In this document: in pieces, positions 9,369 to 18,366 of the stretch | Layout: each line of letters opens with the position of its first letter | Numbering within the stretch: the first letter of the stretch is position 1 | Assembly: GCF_000759675.1 (NCBI RefSeq) | Contig: NZ_BAWM01000010.1 | Location: forward strand, 1 to 64,000 | DNA from: Neobacillus niacini | GTDB lineage: Bacteria; Bacillota; Bacilli; Bacillales; Cytobacillaceae | Reading direction: 5' to 3' | DNA: 64,000 bases | Notes under the pieces: generated by a model | Told to the model about the DNA's origin: nothing | What the model saw: the letters and a program-made list of their open reading frames with translations, nothing else | Database searches by the model: none | Made by a program: the position numbers and the translations under genes

Positions 9369-10582
9369 CGCAAATTCACCTCCGAAAAGGCTGATGCAAA
9401 TTCTCCTTCATGAACCATCAGCACACGTACATTTCGTGCATTTGCCAGTGCAATAAGTGATCTTTCGTTTTGCGTAGGAGCTTCTTTTTCACCTTTTATA
9501 AGAAAAAGGGTGATCTTCCCTTTTCTTTGTCCAAGAAATCCAGCCTTTTCTATTAAAGGCTTCGTTAATTGAGCAGTTACTAGTAAGAAGGAAACTGTTT
9601 GTTGGACAAACATCCCTTCAGTCTCTAACACCTTTTCAATCGAGGACGGACTCTTTGCTTCTATCTTTGCAAGATGGTAAAAAAGCTGTTGTAATTGATT
9701 TTCTCCACCCCTAATGGGGAATGATGCTCTTTCTCGACTAATTGTTAGAAGTCCGATTTGTGCTCCCTTTTTCAAAACGGCACGCAATAAAGAAGCCGTA
9801 AAGGAAACAATTGCTTCAAAATGCTTATCAGGCACACAATCCATCACAACAAACACATCATGGGATTGACGCTGTTCAAATTCTTTTGTCATGATTTCAT
9901 TACGTCTTGCAGTTGCTTTCCAGTTAATCCATGAAAAGCGATCCCCAGGCTGGTAATCCCTCACACCGATTGCCAGCGTGGTATCACGCTGGACCCGCTC
10001 TCTTGATGCTGTCATACCTTGATCGAAATGGGTCTCAAACGGTCGGTAAAGCAACTCCGTATAAGCGGGATAGACGATGATTTTACTTTCAATTTGGTGG
10101 ACTTTTTCTTTTTCAACTAAGCCAAGAAGATCCCCGGTTCGAACGATAAAGCTGTGGAATAGATGCTCCCCTCGTGGGAGGTCATCAATAATATATTCAT
10201 AGGAAAATTCCTTCTTAAAACCTGGCAATACTAAAGTCTTCGCTTTCTTTTTCTGTTGGGAAAACTTTAGGGTTTCATCCAATTGGTCCTCAATGAGTAA
10301 ATAAAATATTGGGAAGTTAGAGTTTCTCTTCACATTTATGGATACCTTTAAAGATTCACCTGCGTTGTAATCCGTTTTAGGGATCTCACGAGTAATTTCC
10401 AATTCGTTTAATGAATAGAATGCTAGGCTGATACAATAGAGGGCAAATGGTAAAAAGCTATAAAATAAAAACCAGCTTACAAATCCTCCTTGAAACATGG
10501 CATAAGAAAAGGTAAGAACAATCAAAAAAAGTAAAATGACAAACCTCCATACTTTTTTGAATGGAATCCATAATTTTTTCAT
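9365..10582 (-). CDS. DUF58 domain membrane protein (YeaD type)
   Basis: This 405-residue protein has two N-terminal membrane helices (about 15-55), then a beta-rich region and the DUF58 signature GVRDYQPGDRFSWINWKATAR around residues 205-225. The C-terminal part resembles a von Willebrand A fold, beginning HDVFVVMDC. It is the middle gene of a MoxR ATPase-DUF58-transglutaminase operon, 2 bp after the ATPase gene and overlapping the next by 4 bp. The partner ATPase probably acts on it as a chaperone. The precise function is unknown. Confidence 0.85.
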   Translation of the reverse strand: MKKLWIPFKKVWRFVILLFLIVLTFSYAMFQGGFVSWFLFYSFLPFALYCISLAFYSLNELEITREIPKTDYNAGESLKVSINVKRNSNFPIFYLLIEDQLDETLKFSQQKKKAKTLVLPGFKKEFSYEYIIDDLPRGEHLFHSFIVRTGDLLGLVEKEKVHQIESKIIVYPAYTELLYRPFETHFDQGMTASRERVQRDTTLAIGVRDYQPGDRFSWINWKATARRNEIMTKEFEQRQSHDVFVVMDCVPDKHFEAIVSFTASLLRAVLKKGAQIGLLTISRERASFPIRGGENQLQQLFYHLAKIEAKSPSSIEKVLETEGMFVQQTVSFLLVTAQLTKPLIEKAGFLGQRKGKITLFLIKGEKEAPTQNERSLIALANARNVRVLMVHEGEFASAFSEVNLR

Positions 10583-10584
10583 GG

Positions 10585-11541
10585 TTACTTCACAAGCCTT
10601 TGAATAGGAACAGGAATTCTTGCAATGACTCGGTTGACAATTTCTTCTGCTGAAATACTTTCAAATTTTGCTTCTGATTTCAAAATAATCCGATGAGATA
10701 AAACGAATGGCGCTAAATATTGTATATCGTCAGGAAGGATATAGTCACGACCATACATAAAGGCATAGGCTTGTGCCGTTTTCATCAAGGCAATCGATCC
10801 CCTTGGACTGGCGCCAAGGTATACTCCAGCAAAGTTTCTAGTCATGTTAACGATATCAACAATATAACGCTTAATCGTTTGGTCCACATAAACTTCTTTG
10901 ATTTCCTTTTGAAGTGCTATTAATCCTTCTAGGTCAATCACTGGATAAAGGTTTTCAATTGGCGGGACCTTTTGTGCCCTATTTAGAACTTCTATCTCTT
11001 CATCAACTTCTGGATATCCCATTTTCATTTTCAATATAAAGCGATCCAGCTGTGCTTCTGGCAGCGGATAAGTACCTTCGTATTCAATTGGATTTTGTGT
11101 GGCCATGACAAAGAAAGGCTTTTGCAGTCGATGGGTGACACCATCAATGGTTACACTAGCCTCCTCCATACCTTCAAGTAGAGCAGACTGGGTCTTTGGC
11201 GAGGTTCTGTTAATTTCATCTGCGAGAATAATATTTCCCATCAACGGTCCAGGTCGAAATTGAAATTCCATTTCCTTTGGATTATAAATCGAAATTCCTG
11301 TTACATCTGATGGTAAAAGGTCAGGGGTAAACTGAATTCTACGGAAGTTAGCATTAACAGACTTTGCAAGTGCACGAACCATCATGGTCTTTCCAACACC
11401 TGGTACGTCTTCTAGCAGCACATGACCTCCTGCTAATAAGGCAATTAGGCTAAGTTCGGCTACATTTCTTTTTCCAATCATAACCTTTTCAATGTTTAAA
11501 AGAATTTTTTCTATCGTTGGATTCATTTGTTCACGGGCCAC
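10585..11541 (-). CDS. MoxR-family AAA+ ATPase (YeaC type)
   Basis: This 318-residue AAA+ ATPase has Walker A EDVPGVGKTMM near residue 43, Walker B ILADEINRT near 105, the sensor region ATQNPIEYEGTYPLPEAQLD near 145, and a C-terminal lid domain. MoxR ATPases are chaperone-like partners of DUF58/VWA proteins. It is the first gene of the operon with the DUF58 and transglutaminase proteins, and marks the left border of gene order shared with B. subtilis. Confidence 0.88.
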   Translation of the reverse strand: MAREQMNPTIEKILLNIEKVMIGKRNVAELSLIALLAGGHVLLEDVPGVGKTMMVRALAKSVNANFRRIQFTPDLLPSDVTGISIYNPKEMEFQFRPGPLMGNIILADEINRTSPKTQSALLEGMEEASVTIDGVTHRLQKPFFVMATQNPIEYEGTYPLPEAQLDRFILKMKMGYPEVDEEIEVLNRAQKVPPIENLYPVIDLEGLIALQKEIKEVYVDQTIKRYIVDIVNMTRNFAGVYLGASPRGSIALMKTAQAYAFMYGRDYILPDDIQYLAPFVLSHRIILKSEAKFESISAEEIVNRVIARIPVPIQRLVK

Positions 11542-11683
11542 TTTTCATCCTCCTCAGGGGGTCTTACCAATTAAAGACATTATATCTATATATTCTATTT
11601 TTTCTGTAAAATTCCTGTAAAAAGTCACGCAATATCCAAAATTCCAATAAATATTAGACGGATGATAACTAAATTTCTACAAC

Positions 11684-11717
11684 AAAAAAGACTACCTCCT
11701 GTTTTTAGGAAGTAGTC
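11684..11717 (-). terminator. terminator of the T7SS-like operon; repeated sequence
   Basis: The minus strand GACTACTTCCT-loop-AGGAGGTAGTC with a T-run ends the four-gene operon above it. Nearly the same stem is used after rsiV (22587-22621) and a decayed form lies at 15151-15180. Confidence 0.85.
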
Positions 11718-11775
11718 TTTTCTTTTTTGGATAATTGGCATTACAAAAATCCTCATGTGGATTTATAATTCTATG

Positions 11776-12582
11776 TTATCGACCATTCACGCCTGCTGCT
11801 TCAATCCCTACACTATTTAATAAGTCACACCACTGCTCAAACGTATTTAATGCAACCTGGACTGGTGCAGTCGGATGATCCTTATATTCTACGACCCATA
11901 TCCCTCTAGCTGAAGGAAGAAAGAAGACAATATTTTCGAGAATCGGATCTGCTTCTATGCTTGGATTATGGAACACTGAAATATTATAAAGTGACCAAGT
12001 CTGCGACTCTAAATCATCGAGAAACAAGCGAAAGCTCTGTTCTTCTTCAGGTGAAAAACTGCTTATTTTTCTTACTTTCCCTGCGTTATGCGGTTCACTC
12101 AGTAAATCAAATGCCTGATCGGAAAGATGGAACAGCTGCGCTCTTACAATCGTCTCTTCCGAAAAAGAGTAATAGTTTCGGATAATGTTTGAAATATCAG
12201 CCCCTTTGATATAGGCGAATTCGTGGATAATGTCACGATCAATGATATGAGACATCCATGTATCGTTTTCAATATGGTGAATCATTAGAATGTTCGATTG
12301 CCCTTTATTTGAGCAGCGAATCATCCATTTCGATTCGACATAGTAATTAATAAATTGCTGAATCTCATCCTTTAATGGAACCTCACCCTTTATTTCTCTT
12401 TCGTCATCCCAGAGCTGCTTTAGTATTAATTGGTGAGTAGTAACTTCCATAATCGCTTCCCACTCTTTTGGACTTTTTTCTCCAATCGAAGCCTCCGCAA
12501 TTCCTTTTGCTACACCAGGATATCCACTAAGGGTTACTAAGAGCGCAAGCTCCGCTGATGTACAAGTCATGATATAATCCAT
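11776..12582 (-). CDS. unknown protein, last gene of a T7SS-like operon
   Basis: I do not recognise this 268-residue soluble protein. It has no signal peptide or membrane segment and is acidic. It looks like a mixed alpha/beta fold: helical N-terminus, a beta-rich middle around SNILMIHHIENDTWMS, and a C-terminal segment with hydrophobic strands (NIVFFLPSARGIWVVEY). It follows a WXG100-like protein, a glycine-zipper protein and a small membrane protein on the same strand. By position it could be a dedicated chaperone or adaptor for secretion of the cargo, in the way EspG proteins serve mycobacterial substrates, but this is inference from context only. Confidence 0.6.
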   Translation of the reverse strand: MDYIMTCTSAELALLVTLSGYPGVAKGIAEASIGEKSPKEWEAIMEVTTHQLILKQLWDDEREIKGEVPLKDEIQQFINYYVESKWMIRCSNKGQSNILMIHHIENDTWMSHIIDRDIIHEFAYIKGADISNIIRNYYSFSEETIVRAQLFHLSDQAFDLLSEPHNAGKVRKISSFSPEEEQSFRLFLDDLESQTWSLYNISVFHNPSIEADPILENIVFFLPSARGIWVVEYKDHPTAPVQVALNTFEQWCDLLNSVGIEAAGVNGR

Positions 12583-12642
12583 TTATTTCACAATCCTTTT
12601 CGTTATAAAGCCTTTTTATATTATAGTTTCACGAAAGAGTGA

Positions 12643-12978
12643 TTATAGAAAGATTGCCCGGAGCAGATTTTTAATCACATAATAAACAATAATAGAGGCA
12701 AAAATTTGGACAACAATAGAAATCAACATAAAGAACTTTCTTTTTAAGAAAGAGTACTTTAAAAATTTCTTGTTCAGATAGGGTCCTATACCAAAAAAAG
12801 CATTAATTACATACGTAAACGTTCGTTGAAATACCGTTTTTGGATTTTCATAAACACCTGCTTCGTAAACATCAAGCACGATTCTTCCGAGTAAAAACAC
12901 TAAGATACTGAACATTATTTGAACACTCAGATAATAGGATAATAAGCCTTCAATCAGTTTCATTGTTTCTAAAGTCAT
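12643..12978 (-). CDS. small membrane protein, possible immunity protein
   Basis: This 111-residue protein has two or more hydrophobic segments: an N-terminal one (about 15-38, SVQIMFSILVFLLGRIVL), a weaker middle one, and a C-terminal one (about 82-108). It has no recognised family. It lies 68 bp after the glycine-zipper gene. Small membrane proteins in this position are often immunity factors against membrane-active LXG-type toxins. That role is inferred only from the neighbours. Confidence 0.55.
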   Translation of the reverse strand: MTLETMKLIEGLLSYYLSVQIMFSILVFLLGRIVLDVYEAGVYENPKTVFQRTFTYVINAFFGIGPYLNKKFLKYSFLKRKFFMLISIVVQIFASIIVYYVIKNLLRAIFL

Positions 12979-13046
12979 GTTTCATCCTTATCCTTTATTA
13001 AGAGATTTGGTGAAGATTTGTCGTTCCCTTTCATAATAAAACGTTT

Positions 13047-14216
13047 TTAGTTGAACCAGCTTCCAACGGATTTAAAGGTGTTATTAATCCCTGCACCTAT
13101 ATCTTTAATTCCTTTTTCAACTGCTCCTCCGAATTTTTCGCCAACATCTTTAATCTGATCCTCAAAGACTATACTTCCGACTCCGCCGACAAAGGCACCA
13201 ACAGCACCGCCAACTACGATTCCTACAGGTCCGCCCACACTGCCAATCATCGCACCTACTTTAGCTCCTGCGCTGATCGCGATAACATCCGCGGTAATTC
13301 CAGCAGCTGCACGTCCGGTTATTTCACCACCGGTCTTACCTACATTGTCAGGATCAACAAGCTCTGCAGCGTTTGCAGCGAGTGATATTCCCCAGCCAAC
13401 CATCGGGACTTTCTTTGCCACTTTGGTCCATCCCTTGGCATCGATTAAGTGCTCGGCAATTTCCTTTGTACCGGTTGTTATTCGTTTTTGGAATGTACCA
13501 GATAAGGTATCCGCTTTTAACATCCGATCCAAATTCTTTGGATAACCAGCCGCATGCTTTAATAGAGCTGAAGGGTTATGATAAGAAGCTGCCACCTTAT
13601 GAAGTTGCTTTACGATAGGGTTGGTAGGGCTCGATTTTGAAAAATTGTAAATTGCACGAGCCAGCTTTGAATCATATCTTCCTCTTCCTCTGCTCTTCCA
13701 GAATGGATGAGATCCTACTGAAAATTTATAATCACCCTTAATCTTCTGTAACAACGATGGCTTCCCGCCTATGTAATTAATTTTAAGCTTCCGTGAAAGC
13801 CCAGCTGTAAGCGCGATTGTGAACAGTTGTGTTCCGACTAAGGCGGCATCCCCAAGACTAAGCTTTCCATTGATGTAGTCGAAGACATTTAAAATACTCG
13901 CAATTGCCGATTTCTTAGATTCTGGAGTTAGGGCGGATTCCGATTTTTTCGTCAGTTCAGTCTCTGTCTGACGATACTTATCCATGGATTGTGCAATAAA
14001 GCGATTCAAATCTCTCAACTTCGTCTCTAATTGATGAGATGATGTGATTGCAGAATTGAACCTTGAACGTAAATTCCCCCGATTCATGATCTCATGATCA
14101 ATCGAATACCTAAGAGCGCTTAAACCATCAATAACCTCTGATACTTTTTGTGACATAGGACCAATACTGGCACCAGTCTGTTTAACATAATCTGTTTGAA
14201 TTTTTATGGGCGGCAA
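13047..14216 (-). CDS. WXG/LXG-like secreted protein with glycine-zipper C-terminus
   Basis: This 389-residue protein starts with a long helical region (about 1-95), with leading hydrophobic repeats like the WXG100/LXG secretion modules of type VII systems. A basic middle region follows. The C-terminal part (about 285-350) is rich in small residues, with repeated GxxxG spacing (GAKVGAMIGSVGGPVGIVVG and on). Glycine zippers of this kind insert into membranes in known pore-forming toxins. The start is a TTG with GGAGGTG seven bases ahead. I infer a membrane-active T7SS cargo; a structural phage-like protein is the alternative. Confidence 0.55.
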   Translation of the reverse strand: MPPIKIQTDYVKQTGASIGPMSQKVSEVIDGLSALRYSIDHEIMNRGNLRSRFNSAITSSHQLETKLRDLNRFIAQSMDKYRQTETELTKKSESALTPESKKSAIASILNVFDYINGKLSLGDAALVGTQLFTIALTAGLSRKLKINYIGGKPSLLQKIKGDYKFSVGSHPFWKSRGRGRYDSKLARAIYNFSKSSPTNPIVKQLHKVAASYHNPSALLKHAAGYPKNLDRMLKADTLSGTFQKRITTGTKEIAEHLIDAKGWTKVAKKVPMVGWGISLAANAAELVDPDNVGKTGGEITGRAAAGITADVIAISAGAKVGAMIGSVGGPVGIVVGGAVGAFVGGVGSIVFEDQIKDVGEKFGGAVEKGIKDIGAGINNTFKSVGSWFN

Positions 14217-14248
14217 TTTTTAGCACCTCCAATATGTACAGTATTAAT

Positions 14249-14578
14249 TTAGTTACCAGCGGCGTTCGCCTTTTTTTCAGCTTCCGCTTTTGCTTTCGCT
14301 TCTGCTTTTGCCTTTGCTTCGGCTTCTTCTTGACGCTGAATTTGCTGTGCAGCCGAGAGAACATCCGATCCGATTGAACTTAGTTTAGAAGATAGAGCGG
14401 CGATTTCCCGATTTATACTATCAATTGTTTGGTTTATATAGATCATTTCTTGTGCATTCCAGCCACTATTGAGATTCCCTTTTACCCTATTTAAGTTACT
14501 TTTAACTTCAATTAGTTTTGAGGAATAATCGTTGATTTTATTTGCCTGAGAAGCAGCTAAATTAACATTAATACTCAC
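14249..14578 (-). CDS. WXG100-like small protein with Ala/Lys/Glu tail
   Basis: This 109-residue all-helical protein has two predicted helices separated by the turn LNSGWNAQEM, with W40 in the position of the WXG motif. WXG100 proteins are secreted dimers and partners of type VII (ESX/Yuk) substrates. The last 25 residues are a charged repeat (AEAKAKAEAKAKAEAEKKA), absent from ordinary WXG100 proteins. The GTG start follows CAGGTGATGAA. It is the first gene of the cluster. The third WXG position is Ala rather than Gly, so it is a divergent member or an LXG-associated helper. Confidence 0.6.
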   Translation of the reverse strand: MSINVNLAASQANKINDYSSKLIEVKSNLNRVKGNLNSGWNAQEMIYINQTIDSINREIAALSSKLSSIGSDVLSAAQQIQRQEEAEAKAKAEAKAKAEAEKKANAAGN

Positions 14579-14804
14579 TTCATCACCTGCTTTTTCACGA
14601 AATCTTCTTTGATTTTCACTTATTTCCAGTTCCCTCTATTTTCCTATTTATTATAAAAGCTATTTTTTTATTATTCTATAAAAAAGAAAAAATTTTTTAT
14701 TTTGTACCAGTTGTCCACCATAATTTATAAAAAATAACACCTGAAGACCCAGACGTTTTCCATTGTACCTAATAAACATGTTCTGCATGTGACAAAAGAG
14801 ATGA

Positions 14805-14851
14805 AAAAAGAGGCATCCCAAAAGTTCATAGAACGAATGGAAAACCTCTTA
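14805..14851. terminator. degenerate terminator-like hairpin of groEL type
   Basis: GAGGCATCCCAAAAGTTC...GAAAACCTC with an A-run on the plus strand would be a minus-strand terminator. It is imperfect, and closely related to the better hairpin at 49010-49055. Both precede a copy of the groEL 3' end. Confidence 0.5.
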
Positions 14852-14924
14852 TTTTGTACCTTATCAGGATTTAATATAAACCTAAAGACACGACTCCTAT
14901 AGAATCAAGGGATAATGGGCGATA

Positions 14925-14945
14925 TTACATCATGCTACCCATTCA
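14925..14945 (-). repeat. copy of the groEL 3' end (candidate old attachment site)
   Basis: The plus strand TTACATCATGC then TA then CCCATTCA matches the last 20 bases of groEL (58986-59005) with two changes, in the same orientation. It matches the second copy at 49114 over 21 bases with the same two changes, and the flanking bases are similar (ATCAAGGG ahead of it). No other part of groEL is present. Confidence 0.7.
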
Positions 14946-14987
14946 TTAAGGAAAGAATCTAAAGATATATAAAATCATGATAATTTC

Positions 14988-15164
14988 CTACCAATGGGTC
15001 CTATAAAAGCTTCCCCATACATCCACTTCTGCTGAAAAAAGTTCGATTAGGTAATCGGCCTGGTTGCCTAATAAAGTGGTGGCTTTGTTTAATAGATCTT
15101 CCATTTCCAGTGGATTTCCTGGTGAACCGGTCGGAGCATCAACTTTGGAAACACTACCGCCTTC
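14988..15164 (-). pseudogene. C-terminal remnant of an unrecognised gene
   Basis: An open minus-strand stretch of about 58 codons ends with TAG at 14988. It reads GSVSKVDAPTGSPGNPLEME and then DLLNKATTLLGNQADYLIEL and SAEVDVWGSFYRTHW, which has a natural protein composition. A stop codon cuts it just upstream and there is no ribosome site. I do not recognise the family. It is probably the tail of a gene lost when this junction formed; otherwise the 667-bp space holds only repeats. Confidence 0.45.
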
Positions 15165-15232
15165 TTAAAATGAAGTAGTCTGTTTCTTAGAAAAGAGCCA
15201 TTATACGTGATCGGTTCTCGGGATAGTCGAAT
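15151..15232. repeat. dispersed repeat, copy 1
   Basis: GAAGTAGTCTGTTTCTTAGA, then CATTATACGTGATCGGTTCTC, resembles 22612-22660 (GAAGTAGTCTATTCTTTAGA, then CATTTACGTGACGGTTCTC). The left part is a decayed form of the terminator stem found at 11684 and 22587. Confidence 0.5.
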
Positions 15233-15245
15233 CAAGCACTTCGTT

Positions 15246-16577
15246 TTATTGTTTCTCCATGGCTTTTAATGCTTTTGTTATAAATCCGCATTGCTCCATT
15301 GCTTCAGCAAGCTTTGCTCTTAATTGCGCTTCATCAAAATTCACTAACTTTTTCCCAGCCACCACTTGCTTACCAGCAATAAATACGTCTCTTACATTGC
15401 CAGCATTAGCAGAGTACACTAAAGCAGAATACGGATCAAAAATAGGAAACATATTTATTGAATCGGTTTCAACTAGGATGAAATCAGCTTGTTTTCCTGC
15501 CTCAATCGAGCCAATTTGCTTCGTCATGCCTAAAACGTTCGCTCCCCCGATGGTTGCTAACTTTACAATTTCTTCAGCGGGAAAGGCACTGCGGTCCTGT
15601 AAATACGTTTTATGAAAATTGGCAAACATTCGCATTTGGCTAAATAAATCCAAGGTATTCCCACTGCTTGGTCCATCTGTACCCAGCCCAACTGTTACAC
15701 CAGCAGCTAATAAATCTCGAACACGGGCTACACCTTTAGCCGATTTAGTATTAGCACCTATACAATGCGCAACCTTCACATCAAACTTCTTTAACACTTC
15801 AATATCATGGTCTGACAAATGAATACAGTGTGCAGCTACAAGTCTTGGACTCAATACACCAATCTCCTCTAAAAATTCAATCGGAGTTTGATTGTGTTCT
15901 TCACGAAATTTCACCATTTCAAAATCCATTTCACTGACATGCATCATCCATGGTAAATTGTACGTTTGAGACAAAGCATCCGCTTGCTGGAGCACTTCAA
16001 TTGTATTAGAGTAAGGGGCATGCGGTGCTACTGATGCTTGAATTCTACTATTACCTTGCCATTTCGGCAAAAAACTTTGAGCATACTGTAAACCACCCAT
16101 TGGCGCTGGTACATCAACCGTTACTGAATCTATTACGGTCTCTGCTAAAATACCGCGGCTATGCATTTCTTCTGCCGCTTCGGCCAATTGTTGTTCAAAA
16201 TAATACATATCAAAGAATGTCGTCACACCGGCAAGCTGCATTTCAGCAATGGCATATTTTGCGCTCGTGTACGCCAGCTGTTCATTCATACATTCATTTT
16301 CTAACGGAAATAAGAAGCGGTGTAAACGGTCAGGATAGTCATCCCCTAATGAACGAAACGGAATCATGCCAATATGAGTATGAGTATTGACCATACCCGG
16401 CAACAAAATAGCCCCTTTAGCGTCGATGGATTTGTCATAAGCGATGTCATTTGGAAGTGAATCCATCGCACCAACATCTACTATTTTCTCATCATCTGCT
16501 ATTATAAAGCCCTTTGGAAACTGTTCCATCTTTTCATTCATGGTTAATACCCAAGCATTTTTAATCACTATTTTCAA
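15246..16577 (-). CDS. amidohydrolase of the MtaD/SsnA (aminohydrolase) family
   Basis: This 443-residue metal-dependent deaminase has the amidohydrolase TIM barrel. Metal ligands are visible in [10 protein letters not shown] (around 65), a substrate His in VAPHAPYS, His in WMMHVSE and [11 protein letters not shown], and the catalytic Asp in [14 protein letters not shown] (around 300). Relatives deaminate S-adenosylhomocysteine/5'-methylthioadenosine, guanine-like or triazine compounds; I cannot choose from sequence. The start overlaps the stop of the adenine deaminase gene by 4 bp (ATGA), so the two are translationally coupled. This suggests a second deamination step in purine or modified-purine salvage. 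Confidence 0.8.
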   Translation of the reverse strand: MKIVIKNAWVLTMNEKMEQFPKGFIIADDEKIVDVGAMDSLPNDIAYDKSIDAKGAILLPGMVNTHTHIGMIPFRSLGDDYPDRLHRFLFPLENECMNEQLAYTSAKYAIAEMQLAGVTTFFDMYYFEQQLAEAAEEMHSRGILAETVIDSVTVDVPAPMGGLQYAQSFLPKWQGNSRIQASVAPHAPYSNTIEVLQQADALSQTYNLPWMMHVSEMDFEMVKFREEHNQTPIEFLEEIGVLSPRLVAAHCIHLSDHDIEVLKKFDVKVAHCIGANTKSAKGVARVRDLLAAGVTVGLGTDGPSSGNTLDLFSQMRMFANFHKTYLQDRSAFPAEEIVKLATIGGANVLGMTKQIGSIEAGKQADFILVETDSINMFPIFDPYSALVYSANAGNVRDVFIAGKQVVAGKKLVNFDEAQLRAKLAEAMEQCGFITKALKAMEKQ

Positions 16578-18286
16578 ATTTGTTCACCCTCAACCAGAGG
16601 GATCATCGTTTGGGAACGCACATTCATCATCCCTTTGTCTGTAATTTTGATAACAGGTGAAACAGGCAGCGATAAAGTCGAGAAGGACATAATTTCATTA
16701 CTGTTACGGTAGCCTAATCGAATCATCGCTTGACGAACTTCCATCAATTGCGCACCTAGTTCTTGTATCGTTGCATCACTGATAATTCCGCCAACTGGCA
16801 ATGGGCAAACAGCTTGCACCTTCCCAGCTTGTACCACGACATAACCACCTTGCATATCCAATAATTGTTTTTGCGCGGCTATTATATCCTCCGAGCACGT
16901 TCCCATTACCATCAAATTATGATGATCATGTGCCCAAGTAGTGGCAACAGCCCCTTTTTCAAATAAAGCTTTATCAACAAATCCGTAGGCAATGTTACCG
17001 GTTTTCCCATATCGCTCCATCACAACAATTAAGGCTAACCCGCTATTCTCCCAATCTAACAACCCATCTGCGACCCTTACTTCCCGCTGTACATGTTCGG
17101 TGAATGTCCCCACTTCCGAAATTTGAATCACGTTGACTACAGCCTTTTCAGAGGCCATCACCTTGAAACGTAAATCCTCTGATGTTAATGCCCGGCAATG
17201 TAAGGATTTATAGAAACGTTCTGGAAAATCAGGTTTCATATCTGGATACCTGATTTCATTTCCCCGTTTATATACCAATTTTCCATCTTTATATACCGAC
17301 CCAATTTCAAAGCCTTCAACATCATTCAGCAATAGAAAGTCAGCTTTAAAGCCTGGGACAATCGCACCTCTGTCCTGGAATCCCATTCTTCTTGCAGGCG
17401 TATAAGTAGTGCAATAAATAGCCTGTTCTGCTGGCATCCCACATGAAATGGCTAATCGTACGTTGGCATCCAAATGTCCTTTCAACAAGTCGTCCGCCAT
17501 CACATCGTCCGTAATAATAGCCATATATTCATAGAAATGATTTTCAACAACAACGCGTATGTTCTCAGGGGTAATTGATTTCTTTTGAAATTCTAAAAAC
17601 ATTCCATTCGTGATTTTCTCATATATTGATTCAGGCGATTGATGGGTATGATCCGCTGTTATACCTGCATATAAAAATTTTGATAATTCTAATCCCGAAA
17701 CACGCGGAACATGTCCTTCTAAAGGCATAAATGGTCTATCCGTTTGAACTGCATGTAAAATCTGCCGAATCAAAGAATCTGGTTCATTGACAATGCCATT
17801 GAAGTTCATCGCTTCCCCTAGTGCAATTACTTTCGGATGCTGCAAGAGCTGTTTTACTTCTTCAACACCAATAAAACCGCCAGTTGTTTCTAGTTCTGGT
17901 GTCGTCGAAGGAACAGATGATGGAATCGCATAGAAAATATCCATGACACTTGGCTGAGAAAAGAACGCCTCCAGTCCTTCCATACCAAACACATTTGCAA
18001 TCTCATGAGCATCAGCGACCACCGTTGTTACTCCATGGGTTAATACCGCCTCTGAGAAAATGGAAGGGGAAGTCATGGAGCTTTCAATATGCATGTGAAT
18101 ATCCATTAAGCCGGGAATCAAATACTGGTTTTTTGCATCAACGACTTCAATCGCCTGACAATTTTCCATTTCGTCAGCAGTGATGTAGTAAAATTTATCA
18201 TTAATAATACACACATTTTTCTTTTCAAACTTTTTGGTGAAAGTGTTAAAAACCTGTGCATTTACAATGGCTAAATCGACTTTCAT
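16574..18286 (-). CDS. ade: adenine deaminase
   Basis: This 570-residue enzyme converts adenine to hypoxanthine and ammonia. The amidohydrolase metal motif [13 protein letters not shown] (around 57-70) and [13 protein letters not shown] (around 90) are diagnostic of bacterial adenine deaminase. A further conserved His lies in EGHVPRVSG and an Asp in [14 protein letters not shown]. The length equals B. subtilis AdeC (577). It lies between a solute-binding protein gene and an amidohydrolase in one operon. The 80-bp gap upstream holds a terminator-like hairpin that may lower its expression relative to the transporter. Confidence 0.9.
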   Translation of the reverse strand: MKVDLAIVNAQVFNTFTKKFEKKNVCIINDKFYYITADEMENCQAIEVVDAKNQYLIPGLMDIHMHIESSMTSPSIFSEAVLTHGVTTVVADAHEIANVFGMEGLEAFFSQPSVMDIFYAIPSSVPSTTPELETTGGFIGVEEVKQLLQHPKVIALGEAMNFNGIVNEPDSLIRQILHAVQTDRPFMPLEGHVPRVSGLELSKFLYAGITADHTHQSPESIYEKITNGMFLEFQKKSITPENIRVVVENHFYEYMAIITDDVMADDLLKGHLDANVRLAISCGMPAEQAIYCTTYTPARRMGFQDRGAIVPGFKADFLLLNDVEGFEIGSVYKDGKLVYKRGNEIRYPDMKPDFPERFYKSLHCRALTSEDLRFKVMASEKAVVNVIQISEVGTFTEHVQREVRVADGLLDWENSGLALIVVMERYGKTGNIAYGFVDKALFEKGAVATTWAHDHHNLMVMGTCSEDIIAAQKQLLDMQGGYVVVQAGKVQAVCPLPVGGIISDATIQELGAQLMEVRQAMIRLGYRNSNEIMSFSTLSLPVSPVIKITDKGMMNVRSQTMIPLVEGEQI

Positions 18287-18322
18287 TTATTTCGCCCACC
18301 TTCCAATTACTTAATAAAAGAG

Positions 18323-18348
18323 AAAAAGGCCAAGAATTATCCTTAGCC
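18323..18348 (-). terminator. terminator or attenuator between binding protein and ade
   Basis: On the minus strand GGCTAAGG-loop-TTCTTGGCC is followed by five T. It lies within an operon, so it may allow partial read-through and lower expression of the deaminases. Confidence 0.55.
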
Positions 18349-18366
18349 CTTCCCCATACATAGTTT

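Noticed and set aside
14249..14364. Lysine-rich 60-codon frame on the minus strand
   Set aside because: It is an out-of-frame shadow of the Ala/Lys/Glu repeat at the end of the WXG100-like gene.
12643..14578. Complete type VII secretion system
   Set aside because: No EssC/YukB ATPase, EsaA/YueB or other machinery genes are in the window; only cargo-like genes are present.
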